Positions 15,602-23,565 of a DNA stretch of 37,686 nucleotides are shown in pieces (positions within the stretch are counted from its first letter, which is position 1; every line of letters starts with the position of its first letter). Both the position numbers and the translations under genes were made by a program. The notes beneath the pieces are model-generated. The model was given only the letters and a program-made list of their open reading frames with translations, did no database searches and was not told the DNA's origin. This DNA is from Candidatus Pullichristensenella stercorigallinarum. Lineage in GTDB: Bacteria; Bacillota; Clostridia; Christensenellales; Aristaeellaceae. The stretch spans positions 1 through 37,686 of the forward strand of contig DVFZ01000049.1 in the NCBI GenBank assembly GCA_018712945.1, in the 5' to 3' direction.

Positions 15602-17092
15602 TTACGCCTTGGCCAACATGCTCTGGAGCTTGTTTTCGTCAAGTTGCGTGGTCATATATTCTCCGGTAAAGCTGCCCTTGTTCATAACCAGAATGCGGTT
15701 GCAGACGCTGAGGATCTCGGGCAGGTCGTCGGAGATGACGATCATGCCAATCCCTTCGTTGGCCAGGCGCTTGATCGTCTCGTGGATGTTCTGCTTGGAG
15801 CCGACATCTACGCCAACCGTGGGGCAGTTGAGCATCAAAACTTTGGGATGGATGGCCAGCCACTTGGCCAGCACAACCCTTTGCTGGTTGCCGCCGGAGA
15901 GGCTGCTCACCGGGTCGGAAAGCTTGCCCAGCTTGATTCCCAGGTCCTCAACCCGATGGACGACCTCCGCGTGCATTCCGGATTTATCAATCACGCCAAA
16001 GAGGCGCTGGCTGAACTTGCGCAGAATGCCCGCCGAAATATTGCGCTCAATTTCCACATTCAGGAACAACCCCTGCGTCAGGCGGTCCTCCGGCAGATAG
16101 CCGATTCCGGCGTTGACGGCGCTGTAGCCGCCGTTGATGTGAATCTCCTTGCCAAAGAGGGTGATCTTGCCGCTGTCCATTTTGCGCAGTCCGAAGATTG
16201 ATTCCGCCAGCTCCGTGCGGCCGCTGCCCAACAGGCCGGTTATTCCCAACACTTCGCCCCTGCGGAGTTCGAACGAAATGTCTTTATAGTGGGGTTCGAG
16301 GCTCATATTCTCCACGCGCAGGATGACGTCGCCGATCTGCTTGGGCTGGAAGGGGGTAAAGACGACCTCGCGGCCCGTCATATAGTAAGAAATCTTTTCC
16401 TTGTCAAACTCTTCCTTGGGGCCGTCGATGACGTTTTTGCCATCGCGCATGATGCTCAGCGTTTCGGCGATGGTGAGCACTTCGTCGAGTTTGTGGCTGA
16501 CGAAAATCAACGCTATGCCCTTTTTCTTCAGCCCCGCGATGATCTTGTAAAGCGCCTGCACCTCTTTGGACGTCAACGCGCTGGTCGGCTCGTCCATGAT
16601 GATCAGTTCCGCGTCCAGCAGCAGCGCGCGGCAGATTGCCACCACCTGCTTTTCGCCCACCGACAGTGTGCGCACTTCGCTGTTCAGGTTCAGCGGAACG
16701 CCGATTTCCTCGACAATCTTCGCGGCCATTTCGCGGTTGCGCTTGGCGTTCACGGCCTTGTTTTTGTGGAACAAGTTGTAAGACATGGTGATATTTTCCG
16801 CAACTGTAAGGTTGGGGAACAGCGAGAAATCCTGATAGATAACCTGCACGCCCGCGGCGATCGACTCCGTCGGCGTCAACGCTTTGTGGGATTTCCCCTT
16901 GATGATAATTTCACCTTCGTCCGGCGTATAGACGCCGGAAATGATCTTGATCAGCGTAGACTTTCCGCAGCCGTTCTCACCCGCGAGGCACTTGATTTCG
17001 CCAGGACGCAGCTTCAAATTCACATGGTCCAACGCCTGCACGGCCTGAAAGGCCTTGCTGACGTTTTTTATTTCCAGAAAGTACTCACTCAC
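15602..17092 (-). CDS. Sugar ABC transporter ATP-binding protein (RbsA-type, two domains)
   Basis: The 496-residue protein contains two fused ABC ATPase domains. The first has Walker A GENGCGKST, signature LSVGEKQ and Walker B IIMDEPT. The second has the degenerate P-loop GLLGSGRTE usual for RbsA proteins and the signature LSGGNQQR. Its Walker B region reads LMLNCPTVGVD, so the usual Asp-Glu pair is replaced by Asn-Cys; this domain is probably unable to hydrolyse ATP. A GTG start at 17092 is preferred because GGGAGGG lies 6 bases upstream; the in-frame ATG at 17122 lacks a ribosome binding site. It is the first gene of the leftward operon, driven by the promoter at 17146-17174. Confidence 0.92.
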   Translation of the reverse strand: MSEYFLEIKNVSKAFQAVQALDHVNLKLRPGEIKCLAGENGCGKSTLIKIISGVYTPDEGEIIIKGKSHKALTPTESIAAGVQVIYQDFSLFPNLTVAENITMSYNLFHKNKAVNAKRNREMAAKIVEEIGVPLNLNSEVRTLSVGEKQVVAICRALLLDAELIIMDEPTSALTSKEVQALYKIIAGLKKKGIALIFVSHKLDEVLTIAETLSIMRDGKNVIDGPKEEFDKEKISYYMTGREVVFTPFQPKQIGDVILRVENMSLEPHYKDISFELRRGEVLGITGLLGSGRTELAESIFGLRKMDSGKITLFGKEIHINGGYSAVNAGIGYLPEDRLTQGLFLNVEIERNISAGILRKFSQRLFGVIDKSGMHAEVVHRVEDLGIKLGKLSDPVSSLSGGNQQRVVLAKWLAIHPKVLMLNCPTVGVDVGSKQNIHETIKRLANEGIGMIVISDDLPEILSVCNRILVMNKGSFTGEYMTTQLDENKLQSMLAKA

Positions 17093-17145
17093 ATCGTTCC
17101 CTCCCGTTGCACGCTTTTTCACAGGGCTTGCGTCAGTTCTTGATC

Positions 17146-17174
17146 ACTATAACACAAACCCGAAAATATTTCAA
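17146..17174 (-). promoter_or_regulatory. Promoter of the leftward transporter operon
   Basis: On the minus strand TTGAAA (17174-17169) and TATAGT (17151-17146) are spaced by 17 bases. The 12-mer GAAAATATTTCA at 17162-17173 overlaps the -35. The predicted leader to the GTG at 17092 is about 45 bases. Confidence 0.72.
17162..17173. promoter_or_regulatory. Shared 12-mer, left copy (candidate operator)
   Basis: GAAAATATTTCA occurs here and again at 17720-17731 beside the rightward operon. This copy lies over the -35 of the leftward promoter. The binding protein is unknown; the sequence lacks the central CG typical of LacI-family operators. Confidence 0.45.
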
Positions 17175-17587
17175 TGGATTTTCACGCCCACCTTGGCCGT
17201 TTTTATAATTTTAGGAATATATTCTTGTTTTATGCCGCTTTTTATATGCAATTTGCCTCTTAAAATTAAACACACGCACCTCAACCCGTTGATATAATAA
17301 CCATTTTTGTAAAATTTCAGTATATTTCAGGCGTTTCCATGTACTTTTTGCTTACATCTGTCTTTCTATCGCGGACATTCATGGCGCATTGTCTGCCACT
17401 GGCAAATATTTTCACAAATGCGTACAAAAAAACACAAATTGCCCTTTCAGGCAAGTTCTACCGCACATTAATAATTAAACCGCAAACAATTCCAACATTT
17501 TCCTTAACGCAAATTGTTTTTATGTGCACAATTTGTTGCTAAAATTGCCTATTTCTCCTAATTTACATCATTTAACGCAATATTCGC

Positions 17588-17616
17588 TTGAGTTTTTGAA
17601 CTCGCGCGTGTATTAT
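17588..17616 (+). promoter_or_regulatory. Candidate upstream rightward promoter
   Basis: TTGAGT (17588-17593) and TATTAT (17611-17616) are spaced by 17 bases. A small inverted repeat GAGTT/AACTC overlaps the -35 and spacer. It would give a leader of about 200 bases before the ATG at 17824. Confidence 0.45.
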
Positions 17617-17717
17617 ATTCCATGTTGTTGTGTATACTTTTGGCTGTGAAGATTGGATAATACGCTGTATTTACAAAAAACTGCTCTTCCCCAAGCTGTG
17701 AGGTGCCCCATTTTCTT

Positions 17718-17751
17718 ATGAAAATATTTCATGAGATATTTCATATATACT
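17718..17751 (+). promoter_or_regulatory. Proximal rightward promoter with palindromic operator
   Basis: TATACT at 17746-17751 is a good -10, but no -35 matches at the right distance. That position is taken by the palindrome ATGAAAATATTTCAT (17718-17732) and a near repeat ATGAGATATTTCAT (17731-17744). The 12-mer at 17720-17731 equals the one at the leftward promoter. The layout suggests control by a protein bound at the -35, either activator or repressor. Confidence 0.5.
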
Positions 17752-17823
17752 GCGTGTCATCCCGTCGTTTCGACCTGCTCGCGGCGTATTACCGCTTGCA
17801 AATATAATGAATGGAGGAACCCC

Positions 17824-18858
17824 ATGAAAATCGGTTGCTTGATCAATGTGTTTTGTGAAACGCCGTTTGCCGATGTACTGTCATTTTGCAAAACCATCGG
17901 CCTTGAAATGGTGGAAATCGGCTGCGGAGCGATTCCGGGGTTGCATCACTGCGACGCGGAGGCTCTTCTCAAAGACGATGAAGCCTTCAAAACGTTCAAG
18001 TCCACGGTGGAGCGGTCCGGCCTGGGGATCAGCGCTTTTGCCTGCCATGCAAATCCCGTTCATCCTGTAAAAGAGATCGCCGAGCGCTTTGACCGCATCA
18101 TGCGCAGCGGCGTGTTGCTTGCCGAAAAGATGGGCGTGGATACCCTCGTGACCTTCTCCGGCGCGCCGGCCGACTGCCCGGAAAGCACGCGCCCGAATTG
18201 GGTGACGCATGTCTTCCCCTACGACGGCATCGCCACGCTGGATTATCAGTGGAACAAGTGCCTGATCCCCTACTGGCGTGATTTTTCCAAGTTTGCCAAG
18301 CAGCACGGCGTGCGCATTGCCATTGAAATGCATCCCGGCTGGGCAGTTTCCGACCCCGAGTCCCTGATTTGCCTGCGCGAAAACTGCGGCGATAACATCG
18401 GCGCCAACTTCGACCCCAGCCACCTGATCTGGCACGGCGTCGATTGCCCCACGGCCATCCGCAAATTGAAGGGCATGATCTATCACTTCCACGCCAAGGA
18501 TACCCTCGTGGATGAAGAAGAGATGGGCAAAAACGGCTTCTTTACGCATTCCGGCCCGATCTGCGAAGGCCCGCGGCCGTTCCAGTTCAAGATTCCCACC
18601 TACGGAACCGGCGATCTCTATTGGAAAAAGATGCTCACCGCCCTGCGCGAATCCGGCTATGACGGCACGCTCTCGATTGAACATGAGGATACGGAATTCG
18701 GTCAGTTCGACGGCGTAATTCGCGCCTATGAGATTCTGCATTCCATGATCTACCGCGAGCCGGCGGCGCACTGCGCCTGGAAGGCCTCGATCAAGGATTA
18801 TCAGAGCACCTTCCTCCCCGAATATTTGGCAGCTCAAAAGGAGGCAAAGCACGTATGA
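17824..18858 (+). CDS. Sugar isomerase/epimerase, type B, copy 2
   Basis: This 344-residue COG1082 TIM-barrel protein carries IAIEMHPG, NFDPSHLIW, YHFHAKDT and SIEHEDT as presumed metal-site and active-site motifs. It closely parallels the protein at 11382-12386, including MVEIGCG, NPVHPVKEIAERFDRIMR and a TFLPE near the end, with an extra 11-residue tail. The ATG at 17824 has GGAGG 6 bases upstream; an in-frame ATG at 17731 lies within the promoter. It is the first gene of the rightward operon and overlaps the next gene by 4 bases (ATGA). The same type B then type A order occurs in the leftward operon. Confidence 0.9.
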   Translation: MKIGCLINVFCETPFADVLSFCKTIGLEMVEIGCGAIPGLHHCDAEALLKDDEAFKTFKSTVERSGLGISAFACHANPVHPVKEIAERFDRIMRSGVLLAEKMGVDTLVTFSGAPADCPESTRPNWVTHVFPYDGIATLDYQWNKCLIPYWRDFSKFAKQHGVRIAIEMHPGWAVSDPESLICLRENCGDNIGANFDPSHLIWHGVDCPTAIRKLKGMIYHFHAKDTLVDEEEMGKNGFFTHSGPICEGPRPFQFKIPTYGTGDLYWKKMLTALRESGYDGTLSIEHEDTEFGQFDGVIRAYEILHSMIYREPAAHCAWKASIKDYQSTFLPEYLAAQKEAKHV

Positions 18859-19880
18859 AGACCGGATTGTTTTCCAGCGCCCGACGCGATCTCTCGCTTG
18901 AAGGTTTCCTTGACTATGCCGGCGAATTGGGAGTGCAAATGGTCGAGCTCGGCTGCGGCGAAGAGGCCGGAACCAACATGTGCAATCCCCGTCAACTGCT
19001 GACCGACGATGCGGCGTATTCGTCCTTCCAGGAAGCGCTCAAGCGCAATAACCTGGAAGTCTCGGCGCTTTCCTGCCACGGCAACCCCATTTCCCCGAAC
19101 AAGGAACAGGCCGTCAAGTCCGACAAGCTGATGCGCGACGCGGTGCTGTTGGCCGAAAAAATGGGCCTTAAGACCATCGTCTGCTTCTCCGGCTGCCCCG
19201 GCGGCGACGAACACTCCAAGTATATCAACTGGGTCACTGTGAGCTGGCCGATGGACTATCCCCTGGTTTACAAGTGGCAGTGGGAAGAAGTGCTCGTTCC
19301 TTATTGGAAGGACTTCACCGCTTTCGCCGCCGAGCATGGCATAGAGCACATCGCCCTGGAGCTTCACCCGGGCCAGATGTGCTACAATCCCGAAACGGTC
19401 AAGCGGCTGCGCGCCGACGTCGGCAGCGATTTGATCGGCGTCAACCTGGACTTCAGCCACCTGCTGTGGCAGCGCATGGACCCGATCTTGGTGATCCGTG
19501 AGCTCAAGGGCATGATCTACCACATGCACGCCAAGGACATTGGCTTCGACAAGCAGCGCGTCAAGGAGACGGGCCTGATTTGCCGGACTTATTACAACCG
19601 GCCCACCGAGCGTTCGTGGAACTTCCGCATCATCGGCTACGGACATGACCTGGGTTGGTGGCGCGATGTGTTTGCCGAGCTGCGCAGGGTGGGCTACGAA
19701 TACGTCGCCAGCATCGAATTTGAGTGCGAGCTTACAAGCGCCGATTATGGCTGCAGGATGGCGCTCAAGAACCTCAAAGACTGCATTCTCTCCGACGATG
19801 TGGATTCCCCTCTGGCCTGGCGCAACCACGTCGATCGCATGCAGAAAATGCGCGATGAAATTTATAATATCGGGAAATAA
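18855..19880 (+). CDS. Sugar isomerase/epimerase, type A, copy 2
   Basis: The 341-residue COG1082 TIM-barrel protein has the motifs IALELHPGQ, NLDFSHLLWQRMDP, IYHMHAKDI and SIEFECE. It matches the protein at 10352-11368 through the barrel, with the segment from NLDFSH to HMHAKDI almost identical. Its start overlaps the stop of the type B gene, so translation is coupled and the two proteins may act together. It ends 57 bases before the oxidoreductase start. Both type A copies replace the FDPSH of type B with LDFSH, which may mark a different substrate. Confidence 0.9.
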   Translation: MKTGLFSSARRDLSLEGFLDYAGELGVQMVELGCGEEAGTNMCNPRQLLTDDAAYSSFQEALKRNNLEVSALSCHGNPISPNKEQAVKSDKLMRDAVLLAEKMGLKTIVCFSGCPGGDEHSKYINWVTVSWPMDYPLVYKWQWEEVLVPYWKDFTAFAAEHGIEHIALELHPGQMCYNPETVKRLRADVGSDLIGVNLDFSHLLWQRMDPILVIRELKGMIYHMHAKDIGFDKQRVKETGLICRTYYNRPTERSWNFRIIGYGHDLGWWRDVFAELRRVGYEYVASIEFECELTSADYGCRMALKNLKDCILSDDVDSPLAWRNHVDRMQKMRDEIYNIGK

Positions 19881-19937
19881 TAAAACGCCCCATGGAGGGG
19901 CGGCCCATTGCACGGCATCGGAATGGAGATGATTTGT

Positions 19938-21077
19938 ATGAGCAGAAAGCTGCGTTATGGAATGATAGGCGGAGGGCCGGGTTCGTTCATCGGAGACGCG
20001 CACCGCCGGTCGATCAATCTGGATGGCCAGGCGGAACTGGTGGCGGGCTGTTTTTCCCGTTCCTACGAAAAGACGCTTGAAACGGGGCGCGCCCTGGGCA
20101 TCGCGGACGAGCGTCTCTACCATGACTTTGAAGAGATGGCGCGCGCGGAATCTGCGCGCGAGGATAAGATCGACTTTGTCGTGATCGTAACGCCCAATCA
20201 CTCGCACTACGCGGCAAGCAAGGCCTTCCTGGAAGCGGGAATCCATGTGAGCTGCGACAAGCCCCTGTGCCTCAACAGCGAGCAGGCCAACGAGCTGGAG
20301 TCGCTGGCGAAGGAAAAGGGCCTGCTGTTCCTGGTGACCTACACCTATATGGGGCATGTGACCGCCAAACACGCGCGGGAAATCATCAAGCGCGGCGATA
20401 TCGGAAATGTGCGCACGGTCATGGCGGAATACCCGCAGGGTTGGCTTGCCTATGAAGGCGAATGGGGCGGCAAACAGGGCGAATGGCGCTGCGACCCGGC
20501 GCTGTCCGGGGCGGTAAACTGCCTGGGCGACCTGGGAACGCATGTAGAAAACGCCATCGCCACCATGACGGGCCTGAAGATCAAGCGCGTGCTTGCGAAG
20601 ATGGATGTGGTCGTGCCGGGACGGACCCTGGACGACAACGACTTTGTGATGGTGGAATACGAAGGCGGCGCGACGGGCATGTACTGGACAAGTCAGATCG
20701 CCATCGGCCATGACAACAGCCTGCGCGTGCGCATCTACGGGGACGCCGGTTCCATCCTCTGGTTCCAGGAAGACCCGGAGAAGATCACCGTGGTCAAAAA
20801 GGATGGCTCGCTGACGGAGCACCACCGTGGATACGGTTCGATCGCGCCGGACGCCGCGAAGTATGGACGGCTGCCCAGCGGGCACACGGAGGGTTGGTTT
20901 GAAGCGATGGGCAACCTGTACCGGTCGTTCATCGAGTGCGTCCGCGCAAAGCAGGCGGGCGCCTTCCAGGAAAGCATGATCGACTTCCCCACCGTGTCGG
21001 ACGGCGCGGAGGGCGTTAAGTTCGTCGAAGCGTGCCTCAAGTCGGCCCGCGAAGGAAATATTTGGGTCGAGCTGTAA
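19938..21077 (+). CDS. Gfo/Idh/MocA-family sugar oxidoreductase
   Basis: The 379-residue enzyme has an N-terminal Rossmann fold with GMIGGGPGSFIGDAHR as the NAD(P)-binding loop, the family motif CDKPLCLN with the catalytic Lys, and the C-terminal-domain LGDLGTHVENA with the Asp/His pair of the active site. Family members oxidise or reduce a sugar or inositol hydroxyl using a bound nicotinamide. The ATG at 19938 has GGAG 9 bases upstream; an in-frame ATG at 19923 is possible. It lies between isomerase genes, so it may produce a keto sugar for one of them, as in inositol or C-glycoside pathways. The order is dehydrogenase then isomerase, 45 bases apart. Confidence 0.9.
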   Translation: MSRKLRYGMIGGGPGSFIGDAHRRSINLDGQAELVAGCFSRSYEKTLETGRALGIADERLYHDFEEMARAESAREDKIDFVVIVTPNHSHYAASKAFLEAGIHVSCDKPLCLNSEQANELESLAKEKGLLFLVTYTYMGHVTAKHAREIIKRGDIGNVRTVMAEYPQGWLAYEGEWGGKQGEWRCDPALSGAVNCLGDLGTHVENAIATMTGLKIKRVLAKMDVVVPGRTLDDNDFVMVEYEGGATGMYWTSQIAIGHDNSLRVRIYGDAGSILWFQEDPEKITVVKKDGSLTEHHRGYGSIAPDAAKYGRLPSGHTEGWFEAMGNLYRSFIECVRAKQAGAFQESMIDFPTVSDGAEGVKFVEACLKSAREGNIWVEL

Positions 21078-21122
21078 GCAGGCGCGCAGGAACGCAAAAA
21101 AAGCAGACAGGAGGAAAGAAAA

Positions 21123-22115
21123 ATGGCAAGGCCTATAACATTGTGCACGGCCCAGTGGGCAGATCTGCCGCTGGAAGAAATTTGCAAAGTAGCCAAGCAG
21201 ATGGGATATGAGGGATTGGAGCTCGCCACATGGGGCCCCATCGACGCGGTGCGCGCCGCGGAAGACCTGGAGTATGTCAAGGAAATCAAGGATACCCTGG
21301 CAAAGTACGGCCTGGGTTGCTGGGCGCTGGCCACCCATGTGCCGGGCCAGTGCGTGGCAGATCTGTGGGATCCCCGGCTGGATGGCTTCGCTCCGGCGAA
21401 TCTGGCGGGAAAGCCTGAAGAAATCTCCAAGTGGGGCACCCAGCAAATGCTGGCCGCCGCGAAAGCCGCGCATAACCTGGGCGTCGATGTCGTGACGGGC
21501 TTTATGGGTTCTCCGGTCTGGAAATATTTCTATTCGTTCCCGCAGACGCCCGAAGAAATGGTGGACGCCGCGTACAAGGAAGTCGTGGAAAAGTGGACGC
21601 CCATTTTCGACGAGTTTGACAAGTACGGCGTTAAGTTTGCCCTGGAAGTGCATCCTTCGGAGATCGCATACGACTACTGGACGTTCGACCGCCTGATCAA
21701 AGAATTTGGCGGCCGCAAGACGCTGGGCGCGAACTTCGACCCCTCCCACCTGATCTGGCAGATGGTAGACCCGTGCGTGTTCCTGTATGACTTCAGCGAC
21801 AGGATCTATCATGTGCACGCCAAGGACGCCAAGCTGAACTTCAACGGGCGCAACGGCGTGCTGGGCAGCCACCTCGTCTTTGGCGACGTGCGCAGGGGCT
21901 GGAACTTCGTGTCCCTCGGCCACGGCGACGTGGACTTTGACGGCATTTGCCGCGTGCTCAACCAGATCGGTTATAGCGGCCCCCTGTCCGTGGAGTGGGA
22001 AGACTCCGGCATGGATCGCGTCTATGGCGCAACCGAGGCCTGCAACTTTATCAAGCAGCACAACTTCGAGGCCTCCACAATCGCTTTCGATTCCGCCATC
22101 AAAACCGACAACTGA
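21123..22115 (+). CDS. Sugar isomerase/epimerase, fifth and divergent copy
   Basis: The 330-residue COG1082 TIM-barrel protein differs from the type A and B pairs: it starts ITLCTAQWADLPLEEI, has LEVHPSEIAYDYWT, NFDPSHLIWQ, YHVHAKDAK and VEWED as active-site segments, and contains an insertion rich in aromatic residues around FMGSPVWKYFYSF. The ATG at 21123 follows AGGAGG by 8 bases. It is the last gene of the rightward operon, directly after the oxidoreductase. This dehydrogenase-plus-isomerase pairing resembles gene pairs for 3-keto-glycoside cleavage or keto-inositol metabolism. A GC-rich hairpin follows at 22125-22161. Confidence 0.9.
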   Translation: MARPITLCTAQWADLPLEEICKVAKQMGYEGLELATWGPIDAVRAAEDLEYVKEIKDTLAKYGLGCWALATHVPGQCVADLWDPRLDGFAPANLAGKPEEISKWGTQQMLAAAKAAHNLGVDVVTGFMGSPVWKYFYSFPQTPEEMVDAAYKEVVEKWTPIFDEFDKYGVKFALEVHPSEIAYDYWTFDRLIKEFGGRKTLGANFDPSHLIWQMVDPCVFLYDFSDRIYHVHAKDAKLNFNGRNGVLGSHLVFGDVRRGWNFVSLGHGDVDFDGICRVLNQIGYSGPLSVEWEDSGMDRVYGATEACNFIKQHNFEASTIAFDSAIKTDN

Positions 22116-22124
22116 TTCCTGGCC

Positions 22125-22161
22125 AAGGCCCCCGCCCCCAGTTTGGGAAAGCGGGGGCCTT
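22125..22161 (+). terminator. GC-rich hairpin ending the rightward sugar operon
   Basis: AAGGCCCCCGC (22125-22135) pairs perfectly with GCGGGGGCCTT (22151-22161). No T run follows on the plus strand, so termination is uncertain. The right arm is also the start of the direct repeat at 22155. Confidence 0.5.
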
Positions 22162-22255
22162 AAAAATGCCCGCGCGCCTCGCCGCAAAGGCGATATTTGA
22201 CCACGCCCCCGCGGGCCTTAAAAAATGCCCGCGCGTCTTGTGCCGCAAAGGCAAT
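22155..22255. repeat. Pair of about 40-bp direct repeats
   Basis: Two near-identical copies begin GGGCCTTAAAAA at 22155 and 22213 and end GCCGCAAAGGC plus a few bases near 22194 and 22255. The period is 58 bp. The second copy has one extra A and several substitutions. They lie between convergent transcription units and contain no gene. Confidence 0.7.
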
Positions 22256-22296
22256 CCGCCGCCCGTTGCCATGGCCGTCCACTTTGGGGCGGCGGA

Positions 22297-22788
22297 TCAT
22301 CTATAATCAGAAATCGTCTTGCCCGTTTCAAGAAAGCCGCGCAAATCCGGCAGGCTCCAGCACTGGTCTGGAGACAGCTCCAAAAAATCGGGCGTTAATT
22401 CCGCGACGAACGCTCTGTAATTGCTTCCTCTGCGCTTTTTGTACCACTTTACCGTTCCATCCTTCAGCACAGTGTATCCGCGCTGGAATTTGGGCAGCAC
22501 AACGGTTTCTGGAAGCGCGAGGGGCGTGTCAAAGGCAAAATACTCCCTGTACAGCCTGCTTCCGGGGCTTAGAATACGCAAAGGCGTGTCCAGAAAGAAC
22601 AGCTCTTTCCTTTGAACAATGCGGGCAATATCCCCGTCTGTGTAATCGCCGTTCAGAAACCCATCGCATATTCGGGTTTGTTGCAGTGCGGTTGGCGAAT
22701 CCGGTTCCTCCGCCAGTTGCAAAATGGCAATGCCCTTATTGGTTTTGAGGCCGTATACATGTCCTACACCCGGCAATCCCCTTTTCAT
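22297..22788 (-). CDS. Hypothetical protein, immunity-like context
   Basis: I do not recognise this 163-residue protein. It is mixed alpha/beta with no signal peptide or membrane segment, begins MKRGLPGVGHVYGLKTNKG and ends with FLETGKTISDYR. The GHVYGLKTNKGIAIL start suggests a small beta-barrel front. The ATG at 22788 is preceded by GGGGAG at 6 bases; a longer frame reaching 22917 starts in sequence of Arg-rich, noncoding character. It is the last gene of the leftward accessory island next to an RHS remnant, so an immunity protein is possible. That idea rests on context only. Confidence 0.65.
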   Translation of the reverse strand: MKRGLPGVGHVYGLKTNKGIAILQLAEEPDSPTALQQTRICDGFLNGDYTDGDIARIVQRKELFFLDTPLRILSPGSRLYREYFAFDTPLALPETVVLPKFQRGYTVLKDGTVKWYKKRRGSNYRAFVAELTPDFLELSPDQCWSLPDLRGFLETGKTISDYR

Positions 22789-22913
22789 GCGCTTCTCCCC
22801 ATCAGTATCCGCGCCGCATCGCGTCCGCGTGAACCGGCGCAAGCGCCGCGCCCCGTCCGGGCGGTTTCGGTTTCGCCTTCTCTGACGGAAACGCGGGAAC
22901 GGTCGGCCGGTTC

Positions 22914-23549
22914 TCAATCCGCGTCCATTCGCCTTACGTCATTTTTGTCAACCCAGTATACCTCGCCGTCCTGAAGGATGGGGAGCCAACCGTCCGCTTC
23001 CGCCCGCAGCAGCGTATCACCCTGGTGGGCAACCCGCACAGCGTCAAAATCCTCGTCCGGGCCTTTTCGGATGGAGGCGGAACCGGCGTTCACCCGCATC
23101 GTGTTTGGCGGCGCCCCGGCGCCCGCGGCCTGCACGTCCCCTTCCCTGACCCAGCACGCTTCGCCATCCAGAAGCACCGGAAGCCAACCCGCCGGCTCCA
23201 ACCCCCGCAACAAATCGTTTTGCAGGGCAACCGTCACAAACTTAAAGCCCTTGCCCGGGCCCGGACGGACCTGCGCCGCGCAACTTGTTACCACAAGCGG
23301 GTTCAGCGTGACGGGATCCGCGTCCGCCGCGGTTCCCCCTCTTTTTCCCCAGAGCAGCAGGGCGCCGCTGCCAACCATCGCGGCAACCGTCAGGACGACC
23401 CACAACGGGTTCTGATCGTCCGGCAAAAAGTCCCTCGTGTCCTTCGCCTCCAGCGCAAAGATCAAGTACATCCAGATCAAGGTCAAAACGCCGCTGAGCG
23501 CAATGCGTATTTTCATATACAGCGGCACATTCTCTTTTTGCTTTCGCAA
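22914..23549 (-). CDS. Membrane protein with two SH3-like repeats
   Basis: The roughly 211-residue product has two hydrophobic segments near residues 17-35 and 50-68, then two repeated bacterial SH3-like modules (about 85-140 and 150-205). Each module carries a VRPGPG/IRKGPDEDF motif and a GWLPxLxDGExxWVxxxDV end. Such modules often bind peptidoglycan or peptides outside the membrane. A TTG start at 23549 is preferred because GGAGG lies 9 bases upstream; an ATG at 23516 is the alternative and has no ribosome binding site. It starts 16 bases after the gene at 23566. Function is unknown. Confidence 0.7.
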   Translation of the reverse strand: MRKQKENVPLYMKIRIALSGVLTLIWMYLIFALEAKDTRDFLPDDQNPLWVVLTVAAMVGSGALLLWGKRGGTAADADPVTLNPLVVTSCAAQVRPGPGKGFKFVTVALQNDLLRGLEPAGWLPVLLDGEACWVREGDVQAAGAGAPPNTMRVNAGSASIRKGPDEDFDAVRVAHQGDTLLRAEADGWLPILQDGEVYWVDKNDVRRMDAD

Positions 23550-23565
23550 GGGTTCCGCCCTCCAA

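Larger units (their letters stand above)
17093..17823. other. AT-rich divergent control region of the sugar locus
   Basis: This 731-bp region separates the two divergent sugar operons and is far richer in A and T than its flanks. It holds the leftward promoter (17146-17174), two candidate rightward promoters (17588-17616 and about 17746), an exact 12-mer present at both ends, an 8-bp inverted repeat CAAATTGT/ACAATTTG at 17510-17535 and further CAAATTG-like words near 17248 and 17434. Short reading frames within it lack ribosome binding sites and are not called. Confidence 0.7.

Noticed and set aside
17803..17808. TATAAT directly before the ribosome binding site of the gene at 17824
   Set aside because: A transcript from it would start within the ribosome binding site, and no -35 fits.
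18834..22187. 1117-codon leftward frame opposite the rightward sugar operon
   Set aside because: It lies across four well-supported genes on the other strand and shows no known domain; GC skew at third positions explains its length.
22155..22255. Possible CRISPR-like repeats
   Set aside because: Only two diverged copies exist, with no further spacing units and no cas genes.
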